A stretch of 64,000 bases of DNA from Sinotaia quadrata (Eukaryota; Mollusca; Gastropoda; Architaenioglossa; Viviparidae). Within the stretch, counting starts at the first letter, position 1; every line of letters begins with the position of its first letter. The notes beneath the pieces are model-generated. The model was not told the DNA's origin. It worked only from the letters and a program-made list of their open reading frames with translations, and ran no database searches. Below, piece after piece: positions 12,251 to 24,650 of the stretch. The translations under genes were made by a program, and so were the position numbers. Location of the stretch: positions 15,409,975 to 15,473,974 of the forward strand of contig CM054183.1 of NCBI GenBank assembly GCA_028829895.1, given 5' to 3'.

Positions 12251-12302
12251 CAGTAACCCTGTATCTGGTCGACAACCCATTGGCTAATGTCTGTTGCTAA
12301 GT

Positions 12303-12425
12303 AAATAAAAGAGAAAAGAGGAGAGAAAAAAGAGAGAAATGGAAATAGTGAGGGGAAAGAGTGAAGAGAGAGAAAGAGGTTGGGAGAGAAGAAAGGAGAA
12401 AGGGAGAAGAAAGATGAAGAGATAA
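12303..12425. repeat. Polypurine (GA-rich) tract
   Basis: About 120 bases almost entirely of A and G on the plus strand (AAAAGAGAAAAGAGGAGAG and similar). The minus-strand frames across it read as Ser/Phe/Leu-rich low-complexity peptide and are not credible genes. Confidence 0.8.
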
Positions 12426-12649
12426 AAATAGAACGCGCTAGAGCTAAACAGAACACGTCGAGAGATACTATAATTCGACAACCACCATATTCTACTTCTT
12501 TTGCAAATGGAAGGCATCGTAACTGGCTATGGCTAATCTTATTCAAGGCGTAGGGAGATCTTTTAGCCGGTCTAGAACTAATTTACGTTGCTCTTAAAGA
12601 TGCTGATCGATGTCTGATCATACCTGATTTAAGTAGTGCGTAGCTAATT

Positions 12650-13085
12650 AAGCGGTGGATATTTTAATAGGCCACGCTGAATTGCGTACTGCTTAGCTAA
12701 GAGAGTAGTAGGTGTCTTAACTGTTGATGCCAGACTTACGACTTCTTAGCTAAGAGTGGTAGGTGTCTTAATTGCTCATGCCAGACTTTCGTTCTTCTTA
12801 TCAGGGAGGTAGATGTCTTAACTGTTGATGCCAGACTTACGACTTCTTAGCTAAGAGTGGTAGGTGTCTTAACTACTTATGCCAGACTTTCGTTTTTCTT
12901 AGCTAAGAGTGGTAGGTGTCTTAATTGCTCATGTCAGACTTTCGTTCTTCTTATCTAAGAGGGAGGTAGACGTCTGAATTGTTAATGCTAAACTTACGTT
13001 CTTCTTAGCTAAGAGTGGTATGTGTCTTAACTGCTCATGCCAGACTTACGTACGTCTACGTCTTAGCTAAGAGAGTGGTAGACTC
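12650..13085. repeat. 51-bp minisatellite, about 8 copies
   Basis: The unit carries GCCAGACTTACGACTTCTTA followed by GCTAAGAGTGGTAGGTGTCT. GCCAGAC occurs at 12729 and 12780, giving the 51-bp period. Later units vary by a few bases, including one with TATCAGG in place of GCTAAGAG. Confidence 0.9.
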
Positions 13086-13880
13086 CCGGCTCGTTGCGGT
13101 TAACTGAGTTAAGAGATTGCTAGAAGCTGTAGTTACTGGAAAATCTTAACCATGACAATCTTACAAAATGTATACCAGATTTAACACGATTGTCACAACA
13201 GTGTCTGTAGCATTGGTCCAACGCACATTTGGCGCAACACATAACAGGAATGTTAGAATGTCAGTGGAACGTGTACGTTAAATTGTACTCCGTTAAACGA
13301 AGGCACTAAAAGATTTCAGTACCACGTGCAGCTGTTCTGCCTGTCGCCATGTTTTCTTAAAAGGCGCGTGACTACTTGCTCACATATACAGAAAGATTGT
13401 TTATCCTGATTAAGTCCAAGAAATATAAATTCTCCAGGCAAAAGCCAAAAAAAAAAGCTCTAAATGTGACTTGAGAAGGGCTGAACAAAATCAGTAAAAT
13501 AAAGAAAAAATTGCATTTTGTGGAAAATAAGAAATAAGACCATCTCGGAGAACTGTAAGTTTCTAAAGCTATTATTTTTTATACGGTCTTTACTGGTGTA
13601 GAGCTTCCACACCGCGACAGCTTGAAAGCCAAGAAAGATTTTGCTAACACATAAAAAAAAAGAAGGAAAAAGTTCGATTGTTCTGAAGATGACAACAGAT
13701 ATGTAATTTGTCTTTTTATTAGTTTTTTTATTAAACATTTTTAATTTTATGATTTTTTTAAAGCTGCCATTCAAGTGTGCTATATTTTAAAGGTATGATT
13801 GTTTTATATTGTTTTATGTTTTAGTTAAAAAATTAAATGGATGGGTTGAAGGATGGACAGATTGACAAACAAAATGTCAA
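13086..13880. other. Spacer without recognised genes
   Basis: AT-rich, with A/T runs. A 104-codon minus-strand frame at 13460-13774 is Phe/Lys-rich with no domain I recognise. Confidence 0.4.
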
Positions 13881-13881
13881 A

Positions 13882-14190
<309 letters not shown>

Positions 14191-14741
14191 AAATGACAAT
14201 ATAAAAGATTATATTTTGATTTTTTAAATGAAGTATTTGAATATTTTGCATGAAAGCTATATTTAATTTTAAAAGATGTGTGGCTTTCTATACTTCTTTC
14301 ACTGTGATTGCACCTGTCCTTAGTAAGTAACTGAACGACAACCCTCTGTACGTTGTACTTATGTAAGCGCAACCCACACTGCCCCAGTTGTTGCCGACAG
14401 CATATAAATAACAAGAAGCTGCCACCGCCCTTCATCCAACCTCCACTCGAGGTCCATTTTTCCAAAAAGTTTCTTTGCGAACATGAGCCACAGCAAGACC
14501 GTATTTATGTGAATCGATATTCATGATTGAAAATTGGAAATGACTGAAGGTCTGATCCACAACAGATCTCTAACACCACGTCGAAAATAGCCACTTCCCA
14601 TTATAGGTGACCGAGAACTAAACATGCACCTCATCACCTAAGATGAGTTAGACTTAGAGACTGGTTCAGTATACCTCAGTATAGCTGCTTAGGATCCAAT
14701 ATCTCACTCACTGTTGCTCTAGTAATGAAGTACTAATAAGT

Positions 14742-14743
<2 letters not shown>

Positions 14744-14809
<66 letters not shown>
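14744..14809. repeat. GT dinucleotide microsatellite
   Basis: About 33 uninterrupted GT units. The surrounding 14190-14743 and 14810-16860 hold no gene I recognise; both are AT-rich, with T-rich ATTTATTT stretches at about 15480-15680 and a C-run near 15835. Confidence 0.95.
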
Positions 14810-14810
<1 letters not shown>

Positions 14811-16879
14811 AATTAGCCATCCAAATCTTAATTGCCTTAGTTATCAACAAATAAAATAAGACCTATCTACTTTGGTACTCTTCCCATCATGCTCCTTGCA
14901 ACCATTCAGGGTGATGATGTCACATGTGCATGCAAAATTTCTGCGTCGAAGCTTTCTGCAAAGATTTTGGACAATTTGTTTTGCTGCAAGTGCAATGTAA
15001 AATGTTTCAACATCGAGAAGTAAAGATATAGATTTTATTCTTAACTTTTTAATTTTCTATTTAAGTATGAGTGCGCTGCTTGACTACGTGCCGTTAAGTG
15101 TCGCCACCTTCCTGGGATCCTTGTGCACATATAATATCTTCTCCCTGATTGGTTGAAAGGAGAATGATGGGAAGGGTATCAAAGATATTTAACGAAATAC
15201 TTCAATTTAGCTAAATAACTATAAAATAATTTTTATTTACTTTAAAATGGCTATTTAGCCTAACGTTATGAACTATCGAATTAAGTTTTGCGAGTAGTCG
15301 TATAAAAATAAAAGAAATAGTGAAGAGTTGTCTCTACATGTAGTGGAAAAGGAAATGTTTGCAGATCAATTGTTACTTCCCCTGTGCTATGTTATTCAAA
15401 CCACTGTATTTGTATCTGCTTTAAGCTGTCGCCTCGTAAGCGTTTAATATAGTTCTGAAAATTCCTTCATGTTGTCTTTTAATTTACTAGTTTGTTTGTT
15501 GCTTTCTTATAATTTATTTTTTTTATTTGATTGTTTATTTATTTCCTTGTCATTTATTTATTCATAGTACTTGTTTGTTTGCTCGCTTGTTTATTTATTA
15601 ATTTGTTTGATCAATCATTCATTTAATTGCTCATTTTAAAATATTATTTGAGTATTTATTTTTTATTTGTGTATTTATTTTTTCTGAATATAGTACGAGA
15701 CTTGCAGAACACGATGATTCTTAATATTTGCCTAGAATTGGTGGGGAATAGTTAAATAATACCTCTCTTTCTCTTTAAAAAAAAATTTAAAAATCATCAA
15801 AACCTATTTTCGTCATCTCAACTGACAACTCTCTCCCCCCCCCCCCACAACACACACACACATACACACACTTTCTTTCGAATAGTCTCAAGGTCGAGGT
15901 AAATGTAAGTAACTGAATTACTAATAATGTCAGATACCAAGGAGCCGGCCGGCGCCCAAGCCGGAGCAATTATCGAAATAACTTGTAACAGAACACACAC
16001 CAGATTAACAATCCCCTCTTACCAAATCAACAAATTTTAAGAAGCGACACAGCAAGAAAAGGAAAGGTGGAGCGGGGGTGGAGAGGAGACTCATGACTGC
16101 AGACCGACGATTTTGATCTTATTTGCGAATAAAATCACTATTAGATTCCACTAACAAAGATGTTTTTTAAAAAATGCTATGGCTTGGATTTAAAAAAAAA
16201 AACCACTGTGGGTGGGAGTTGGTTTCAAGCCGCATGCTTCCACACTGAAGAGCTAAATTTGACAGCATACGGATTAAGTTTACATTCTTGAGGTTTGATC
16301 TTTGGATGCTTATAGTGCGTCAACATCTTTTTAACAATAAGGAAGATGAAAGGAGAAATTAAAATTTCTCAACGAAATTTAAAAAAGGCTTCCGGAAAGC
16401 CGCTTTTAATAAGTTATACTATTTCTTCTCTGGAAGTGTCTGGAAACGCTGTTGACATCATTATTTGCTTATGTCGTAATAATTAGCACTTTTATCTTTT
16501 TTTTTTATTTATGAACGGACCAAATAAATCGGACTTTGGTGAGCTTCTGCTTTAAATCATATAAAAGCAAAGAGAGTGATAATTAAACTTTAAAAAAAAA
16601 ATAAGAAAAGCAAAATCTTCCTTTGGCCGAAGGCTATATAAAGCACAATGGAACAAAATCTTCATCCATTAAATGGGTCATCTTTTCTTCACTCGTCACT
16701 CGGTTTGGCCTCGCTCTGATTCATTTTATTGTCTGGTATCTGTAATACTTTAACCTTGGTAAAACTGGAATCTGGCACATCAGCAGCTTACAGAGAGTGG
16801 GAAATAAACAGGCAAGTGAAAACCATCTTTTTACTTAAAAAATTCTCGGATGCGGAGAAGGATGTGTGCGCGTATGATT

Positions 16880-17192
<313 letters not shown>

Positions 17193-17214
17193 AGAGAGAG
17201 AAAGAGAGAGAGAG

Positions 17215-17395
17215 AGATAGACATTTTTATTTTATTGAATTGTTTCATTTTGTAAGATAAACGACATCATATTTTTTTCGTTAAATTGTCATTTTGTAAG
17301 GTCAAAAAGCAGCATTTACAAATTTCATTGCAATGTGTCATTTTGTGAGATATAAGAAGACATTTTATTATACTGAAGTGTGTCATTTTGTAAGA
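17215..17395. repeat. Minisatellite fragment: CATTTTGTAAGATAAA family, left block
   Basis: Three to four degenerate units sharing GAATTGTTTCATTTTGTAAG and ATAAACGACATCAT. The same unit family forms the larger array at 18895-19385, so one array appears split by about 1.5 kb of microsatellite and THAP-derived DNA. Confidence 0.75.
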
Positions 17396-17447
17396 TAGAT
17401 AGATAGATAGATAGATAGACATACAGACAGATAGATAGATAGACAGA

Positions 17448-17479
<32 letters not shown>

Positions 17480-17599
17480 TAGATAGATAGATAGATAGAT
17501 AGACTGACAGATAGATAGATAAAATATATAATGCATAACCGTGTGTGCAAATATGTATGCATATGTGCGGGTGTGTATGTATGTTTGTGTGTGTGAGTG

Positions 17600-17674
<75 letters not shown>

Positions 17675-17688
17675 TGTGTGTGTGTTTA
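17396..17688. repeat. GATA/GACA and GT microsatellites
   Basis: AGAT/AGAC tetranucleotides at about 17396-17520, then GTAT, GAGT and a pure GT run at about 17608-17688 with one GGTG interruption. Confidence 0.95.
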
Positions 17689-17985
17689 CAAACAAGCAAG
17701 CGAGTGTTTAAAGACCAAGTGAAATGGAATCAGATAAGAATAAATCCGTATGAAATGAGTAATTCCCATTCTTAGAATCAAGAGTACAAAATTTAAACTT
17801 TCAGAGATTTGTATCAATACATTTATTATGGTATTGAAAGTTAAAATTTCTGAGCTCTCATTCATTTGCGGGACTGACTTCTCACCATAGCAACATAAAA
17901 TTTGACGTCACGAGTGGGAACAACAATCCGCATGCGCTGTCCGACATATTGTCTTGCGTTAAAGGCGTGATTTGAAAAATAAAAC

Positions 17986-18135
17986 ATGGTTAAATATTGC
18001 GATGCATTTGGCCGCATTTACCAAAAATATTCATGTTTTTACATTTTCCAAACATCACAAATTACGAAAAAAAGTGGATTACAAAGATGAAACGAGAAAA
18101 CTTTCATCCGAAAGCATGTACGATACAAAGAAAGC
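17986..18135 (+). pseudogene. Broken THAP zinc-finger domain
   Basis: The plus strand starts MVKYCDAFG, the usual opening of a THAP C2CH DNA-binding domain. A second frame gives TKNIHVFTFSKHHKLRKK, and a third KKWITKMKRENFHPKACT, matching the middle of THAP domains (basic RKKW-type segment, then KREN-type segment). The segments are in order, but at least two frameshifts separate them. The second zinc-binding Cys is lost (Arg follows Gly), and the final C-x2-H part is missing. THAP domains occur in cellular factors and in P-element/hAT-like transposases; either source is possible. Confidence 0.6.
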
Positions 18136-18894
18136 TGTCATAGCAAAGTAGACAGTCTTTTCGGAGGCTGAATTATAATTAACAAATGCCTAAAAAGAGT
18201 TGTAATGAATTATTAAAACAGATAATTCTTGCAATTATAACGTGATGTGTATTGGTAACATGATTATTAGTATGATTAATTAATTTTAATTATCAATTAA
18301 TCAACTGTTAATGAATATCGGTTATAATATATATTATTGTTGTTTAATTACTTTGCAATACCTGATTTAATTTTTTTTTAAATCAACTGAATAAGATGCT
18401 TCATATATTAAATATATATTCATCAAACCCTTATCACCATCTTTAATCTGAATTTATATGAATGCATTTTATTACATCAGCATTTGCTTGTGTTTAATTG
18501 CATTATAATATTTGCTCGTGTGTTAATTGCATTATAATATTAATGACAAATTTTCTTGAATAGATACTCCTAATACTCTAGTCACTACCAGGATAAAAAC
18601 TGGTCTTTATTTTCTGCTGTTAACTTAATTTGGTAAATCCATTAGAAGGCATTTCATGATTATTATTATTATGCAGCTGCCATAACTACTTTTGTGTACT
18701 AATGAATAGTTGGAGAAACTTGTTCATAATTAAATATTTTACTTTACAGAGTATGATAACTATATTTTATATAACGTTTGTTGGACCTCACCTACACCCA
18801 CCTATCCCCTCTTGTACTCTATCGTGTGCTGTCTTGATATCAAAATGGGGAAAAACAGTTTCGCTTCCTTTGAATTTGTAATTTTATGGGATAA
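18136..18894. other. AT-rich spacer
   Basis: Very AT-rich, with TTAATTAA-type runs and an imperfect direct repeat of about 39 bp at 18483-18540 (TTGCATTATAATATT marker). No gene recognised. Confidence 0.45.
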
Positions 18895-19385
18895 AAGATG
18901 CCATTTTCATTTCATTGAATTATATCATTTTGTCTGATAAAGACGTCATTTTCATTTCATTGAATTGTTTCATTTTGTAAGATAAAAGACATCATTAACT
19001 ATTTTTTTCGTTGAATTGTGTCATTCTGTTAAATATAAAATAACATTTTATTTTGTTGAATTGTTTCATTTTGTAAGATAATAGACATCATTTTTATTTC
19101 GTTAAATTGTGTTATTTTGTCAGATAATAGACATCATTTTTATTTCGTTAAATTGTGTCATTTTGTCAGATAATAGACGTCATTTTTATTGTAGTGAATT
19201 GTGTCATTTTGTAAGATAAACGACATCGTTTTAATTTCGTTGAAATGTGTCATTTTGTAAGATAAAAAACATCATTACAAATTTCATTGCAATGTGTCAG
19301 TTTGTGAGATATAAGACGACATTTTTATTATATTGAATTGTGTCATTTATAAGATAAAAGACATCAATTACAAATGTAATTGAAT
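18895..19385. repeat. Minisatellite: TCATTTTGTAAGATAAAAGA family, main block
   Basis: About 9 units of roughly 50-60 bp with TTTCGTTGAATTGTGTCATT, TTGTAAGATAAAAGACATCA and variants. It is related unit for unit to 17215-17395. Confidence 0.85.
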
Positions 19386-20720
19386 AACTTTGCTAGGAGA
19401 TTTAGACACACATACGATCCTCAGAGCTTGGTCTTCTCTCTCACCATTTCTCTAGAGAATTGTCTGTCAATTGTGCTACTCTGAGAAGGTCCTCTTCACC
19501 TTCAGAATGAGCCACAGTCTGACAGAACAATTATTTGCCCTGTCATATAATATGTGAGATTGCGAGGCCAAAATAACCACGTTTGAAAACGTACCTCCTA
19601 GAATTATAGTCTTGTATCTCGACTGCCATCTTATAGGATGGTTTTTGGTTTTTGCATATGTGAGTACCAAGTAGAGAACAAATGTTTCCTGACTTGAAAG
19701 GTGCGATATGAGTCAAGCATTTCGGCGATTAAGTACTCATGAACTATTTGCTCAAGTGAAATCAATGGAATGACGTTTTAGCTAAGGGGAGATGACTGCT
19801 GATTTAATCAATCTCACTTCACACCTCCTCAAACACAAATGCTTGCGTCCACTCACCTTTTCTCTGCTTACGTCATGATTGTTTTATTTGAAAGTTAAAT
19901 ATATAAATCACTTTGCCCTAAAAGAATTTCACGCGAGCTTCAGCACAGTAGATGTGTCACCGTCCGTGACTTTGAGAGCTCTGATTTGATTTTGTATGTC
20001 ACGTGACGAAAGATCCCTTAACTGATATACGCGTTGTGACTTTAAAGCTAATGATGGTGGAATTGTTCAGGCATATTATCAAACAGCCATTTCTGGAGAC
20101 TGAAATAAACATTGTCATCAAATTAAAAAAATAATTCTTTAAATGTACTTGTCCATCAAGCCAGGTAGAAAATGAGTCGATAAGATGACAGCAAGACTAC
20201 ATGTAAATAATTTTTGAATGGAGAAAATATATTTTTTTTAAATAATCGACTGAGTACTAAATACAAAACTATTATTTTTACTTCAAAGGCTTTCGAGATG
20301 CAATTTCCAGAACAATTAAATAGTTCAGTCAGAGTTATACTTAGGTCAATCAAACTGACAGCGAGAATCATGACGTACATGCCACAATTTTCTTATTACT
20401 GCATATAGTTGGTGTGTTTGCAAGTGTGTCTGATCAATCTCATATATACACCGTGTGTTAGTTCTTACGTTCGTACGCGTGCTTAAATAAGTTACATACA
20501 GACTGCAGAAATATTATTTATTTTATTTTCCATAGACCACAACGTAATTATCCAATTTGAGGCTAGCAATTACGAATATTGTAGGTGATTATTTCTTCTC
20601 AGATGTGAAATCTCTAGCGAAATATATATATATTATATCTATTTTTTCTGTCTGTGAATATTCTTCTATCTGATTCGCTTCCTTTGCTCTTAGGGGTTGT
20701 TTTGTTTTCCCCCACTCATC

Positions 20721-20768
<48 letters not shown>

Positions 20769-21220
20769 ATTTCTCTCGTTACGTAATCATAGCCATTCTC
20801 GATGTCACTGTAAATAATGTAACAAAATGCCAAATTGTCAGGAAAGATAATTAATGAAAATGCAAAGATATAAAATTTAAAAGAAAATTGAACGCAATCT
20901 TTCTATAGGCTATAGAAAAATATTTTACAATAGTTCTTCGGATTTATTTTAATCACATAAAATATTTTTTTTATGTTTGTCATTACAAATATAATAGCAA
21001 ATATAATGTGTATTTTATATTTAATTTCTATTTAATAAAATACAATCATTTAACATAATAGAAAATGGAAAAAATAATTTATTACTAAACACGTAGTATT
21101 TAAAATTAAAATCCCTTGTTTAATAAAAATTTCCAATATTGCTAATTTGACCATGTACATTATAAAATGTGAGATCTGCGTCGCGAATTCAACGCTTATT
21201 TCCAACGTCTCTTCTCTTTT

Positions 21221-21350
21221 GTAATTTGTTTGAAAATAGCGAAAGTTACGTCAGAATTACGCTTCATGGACTGGACGAAGTAATTGTAATTTGTTAGAAA
21301 ATAGCGAAAGTTACGTCAGAATTACGCTTCTTGGACTGGACGAAGTGATT
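21221..21350 (+). repeat. 65-bp tandem repeat upstream of receptor A, 2 copies
   Basis: The unit carries GTAATTTGTTTGAAAATAGC, GAAAGTTACGTCAGAATTAC and a GGACTGGACGAAGT end. Two copies finish about 85 bases before the start codon. Block B has five. Each unit contains TTACGTCA, a CRE-like site, so it could influence transcription; that is inference. Confidence 0.9.
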
Positions 21351-21433
21351 GTAAGTGTAAACCTCAACAATTAGTAATAGTGATTAATTATCCTCACACA
21401 AAAACAAAATTAGTCTTGTCTTAACAAAGTTCC

Positions 21434-22606
21434 ATGGAGCCCGGTCGCATCTTTCCCATAACCACAGACATCAGTATTACTGGTTCTATTGCCAGTTCCA
21501 CCATGGCCTCCGTTGTGGGAGACAACACCAGCTTTCTGTCAACAGCACTATTAATTGGATGTTTGGTAATGAATGTTTCAGGATTAATGTCAGAGATTAA
21601 TTCGCAGGATCCGATTAGTTTTGAACTTGAACGTTTGATTGCTGACGTCATTCTAGGTGTCCTACTGCCAGTTATCTTTCTGATTAACTCGCCGACCAAC
21701 GTCATCAACATGGCGGTGTTTTACAAACAAGGTCTCAAAGAGAGAATAAATCTGTGCATGTTTTGGCGATCGTTAGCAGACCTCGTGTTTGTTTTCCAGT
21801 ACTACTGTTTTTATGCTGACCGTATGTATTCCGCCATTTTGAACAGACCACGATACGGGGTCATTGTGTTGTTCTTTCATAAGTTCAAACTCACTATTTT
21901 GAACGGTTTCAGCTGGACTTCAGGAGTTACTACAACTATCATTGCATGTGAAAGATGTTTCTGCGTCGTCAGTCCTTTACTGTCGCGAAGTTATGTCAAG
22001 ACGAAAACTATGGCCGTCATTCTCATTTCTTTATCAGCAGTCATACTGGGAGGTATGTACTTAATCATCTTAAAGACTAATCTTATCTGCATCTTTGACC
22101 CATTAACCAATTCCATGGGCGTGAAGGGAATTCCCAGTAAAGAATACTTGGCGAACCAAAAACTTATCGATGTCTTACAAGGAGTTGTTTTTGGCTTGGT
22201 CCTACCTATGTCCTGTACCACGCTTGTCGTGATAGCCACGATCGTCACTGTAATCAGTTTACGGAAGATGACCGCATGGAGATCGCGCTCGTTGTCTTCG
22301 GCTTCTTCAACGATGTCGGCACGAGACGTGTCTCTCACTCGGACCCTCATTTTTATTTCGATATTTTTTATTGTCTGCCGAACTCCAGAATGTTTGGTAT
22401 ACCTTTCTAGTTTCGTATTTGTTGATTTACATGTCGGTCGACGCTTGAGCAACACGTACAATGTTATGATAAATTTTGCGTTGTTATTTTTGTATTCCAA
22501 TGCAACTTTCAACTTTTTTATTTATTATAGAACCAGCTCCAGATTTAGAGAACTTGTTAGAGAACTACGATGTACATGTTTCGGTAACAAACAAAAGAAA
22601 AATTAA
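21434..22606 (+). CDS. Chemosensory-type rhodopsin-class GPCR, copy A
   Basis: An intact, intronless 390-residue seven-helix receptor of the plasma membrane. Helices lie at about 70-96 (with PTNVINM holding the TM1 Asn), 105-127 (LAD at 114-116), 146-178, 191-213, 245-276, 301-327 and 341-366. The DRY motif is ERC (173-175), CWxP of helix 6 is CRTP (315-318) and NPxxY of helix 7 is NFFIY (360-364). A basic tail with paired cysteines follows. An N-terminus of about 70 residues with NTS and NVS glycosylation sequons and a single-exon structure fit the lineage-specific chemoreceptors expanded in gastropods (known from Aplysia). The ligand is unknown. The start ATGG is followed by an unbroken frame and is shared with copy B. 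18 of 390 residues differ from copy B. A peptide-type or orphan receptor cannot be excluded. Confidence 0.87.
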   Translation: MEPGRIFPITTDISITGSIASSTMASVVGDNTSFLSTALLIGCLVMNVSGLMSEINSQDPISFELERLIADVILGVLLPVIFLINSPTNVINMAVFYKQGLKERINLCMFWRSLADLVFVFQYYCFYADRMYSAILNRPRYGVIVLFFHKFKLTILNGFSWTSGVTTTIIACERCFCVVSPLLSRSYVKTKTMAVILISLSAVILGGMYLIILKTNLICIFDPLTNSMGVKGIPSKEYLANQKLIDVLQGVVFGLVLPMSCTTLVVIATIVTVISLRKMTAWRSRSLSSASSTMSARDVSLTRTLIFISIFFIVCRTPECLVYLSSFVFVDLHVGRRLSNTYNVMINFALLFLYSNATFNFFIYYRTSSRFRELVRELRCTCFGNKQKKN

Positions 22607-22751
22607 GGGGCAATTTATCAACCGAACGTACAAATATGTGTTCTATTTGATGAATTGTGATTTATCATTCTAATTTACAAATATGAGTTTTCTTTGTTAA
22701 ATTGTAATTTCATAATTCAAACCTGATTAGCTTCAGAATTTTTCTTATATT

Positions 22752-22757
22752 AATAAA
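22752..22757 (+). terminator. Polyadenylation signal AATAAA, receptor A
   Basis: AATAAA about 146 bases after the receptor A stop codon, conserved in copy B at 35271. It is the first such hexamer downstream. Confidence 0.55.
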
Positions 22758-23111
22758 ATTCGCTTTATGTTTTATGCACTTGATTAGCTTATATGTATGA
22801 AATATCCAAATACTAAGATTGAATGCAAATGTATGATTTATATATTTAAATTAAACATAGCAGATTAAAATTTTATTAAAAGGTAGCTGTTGATTTTTTA
22901 AAAATACTAATAATTTTCGTCTTGTTCTGGAGTTTTATCGGAACTTTATATTATATTGAACTCTAAAATCTCTCTACTTAACTCTGAAATATCCCTGTAC
23001 AACTCTTACATAACCCTATCAATTCTACTCTGACTCAGTTCATCTGTTTTCCAATCTAACTCTAAAGAAATATTCCAATCCAGTACTAATATATCTCTAC
23101 CAATGTCTAAT

Positions 23112-23170
23112 ATCCTCTCCAACTGTAATACGTTCCTCTCCAACTGGAATACGTTCGTCTCCAACTGATA
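23112..23170. repeat. 21-bp repeat downstream of receptor A, 3 copies
   Basis: The unit CTCTCCAACTGGAATACGTT plus one base occurs three times. Block B has six. On the minus strand it reads as a 7-residue repeat, which I take to be an artefact. Confidence 0.85.
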
Positions 23171-23639
23171 AAAAAAATCTATTTTATCATATGACAAAAG
23201 CGAAACTTAGAAATATTTCAGGGATTCTATATCTCTATAAATAACGCATCCAATACTTCTACCTCTCTCTAACCAACCGTGACGCAATCAAAACTTTTAA
23301 GCAGGGTGCCTTCACACGATAAAGCAATTTTCACATCATAGAAATTTTATTATAAATCTGTTCTCTCACTAAGAGTTACAGAAAATTTTACAAGGAACAG
23401 CTAAATTTACTAAATATGGCTGTAGCTATGTTGACACTGCACAAAGTCAGGTCTAACAGTGCACCTGTTTTTACAAGCCTGGGTTCCTTCCCTTTTGTCT
23501 TGTTAGTAATGAAATGCCAAAATCATTCCAGCTGTTCTCTCCTGATTTAAACCAAGGAGAGTAATCATGTCCCCATAGGGCTCTCTGATTTTTGTCAGAT
23601 CATCCATATTATCATGCAATGTGCTTGATACTTTAGGGT

Positions 23640-24650
23640 TTTTTTTATTCTGGTAGGGGTTTTACTCCTTTTAACAACTTTACAAGGTCTGAGTTTTCGT
23701 AATTCTTATTGTAAAAATAGACGCTTTTCTGTCTCAATGTTTTCCTTTTGGTTAACCAGTCAGGACAGGGCAGTGAGTTTATCGCATTGCCCTGCTCGCC
23801 AGAGGCTGCATTCCAGGGAGGGGTTAAAGACGCACCCTCCAAACGAAAGGTCAAAACATGGCATCGCTCCTCCTGTGAAGTGTAGCCAATAATTTTAAAA
23901 GAGAGAATGGCCATGCCATGTCAAGGTGTATGTCTTTTGGTATGCAAGAACCCATGGTACATAGTTGGGTTGAACAGTAAAATTCGCGGGTTTAACAGCG
24001 GCTCAGGACAGAGCTTAATTCAGCCCACTTTGTCCCACTATGTCCCAAATATTAGGTTTGAAATGTCCAAAATAAAATGTGGCTGGTCAAGCAGAAAGGT
24101 TACATTCCTTCAATGCTGGAATAACATCCATAACTCTTGAATATTTTTTCCAGGGTCTTGGTAACCACCAGTCTGTCATCCATGAAGTAAGAGATGGATT
24201 TCTCTTTCATAGGCATGACGAGCAATCTCGTCATAAAAGTGAAAACAGCTGGCACTGTGAGGATGTCAAATGGCATTCCTCACCATTGATATTGGTAATC
24301 AGGTATACTGAATGATAATTTAGGTCCGTCTGCCTCACAGACTGTAATTTGCCAAAACATTTTGTCAAATCCAGTTTAGAAATATATTTTGCTCCACTGA
24401 GCTGAGCAAAAAGGTGCTCTGGTTCAGCTGAAAAAACAATCAATTTATTCAGATGTCAAAATTCCACACAAAATCGGAGCGTGCCATTTTTATTTTTAAC
24501 TATGACAATAGAAGAGCTATTTTCGGATTCTGCATTCTCAATCATACCTATGGCTAACATAGACACATAGAGTTGATTTCCTGTTTTACGGCATCCATTT
24601 AGCATAAGGTAAAACATACAGTTTTATGTGGATTGGGTTATGATCCCATA
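23640..24650 (-). mobile_element. Ty3/gypsy-like reverse transcriptase, decayed, minus strand
   Basis: Read from about 24630 on the minus strand: VSMLAIGMIENAES, SSIVIVKNKNGTLRFCVEF, HLNKL, then EPEHLFAQLSGAKYISKLDL and TKCFGKLQ, and after a gap KSISYFMDDRLVVTKTLEK. The SKLD and FMDD (YMDD box) motifs and their order are those of gypsy-class RT. In-frame stops (after CVEF and elsewhere) and frameshifts show it is dead. The 23645-23914 frame continues the element without a domain I can name. A related piece lies at 31920-32108 on the other strand. Confidence 0.75.

Larger units (their letters stand above)
19868..23965 (+). repeat. Segmental duplication block A (partner 32260-36535)
   Basis: The blocks align almost end to end: left edge TTTGAAAGTTAAATAT near 19884 and 32278, receptor start codons at 21434 and 33954, right edge near TGTAGCCAATAATTTTAA at 23881 and 36441. 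Differences outside the receptor are scattered substitutions, minisatellite length changes and a CT microsatellite (20726-20765) that is long only here. The right end includes part of the adjacent retroelement, so the block was copied with some of it. Both copies are in direct orientation about 12.4-12.6 kb apart. Confidence 0.9.

Noticed and set aside
21991..22512. 173-codon antisense frames inside both receptors (also 34511-35032)
   Set aside because: Shadows of the receptor coding strand; conserved only because the receptor is.
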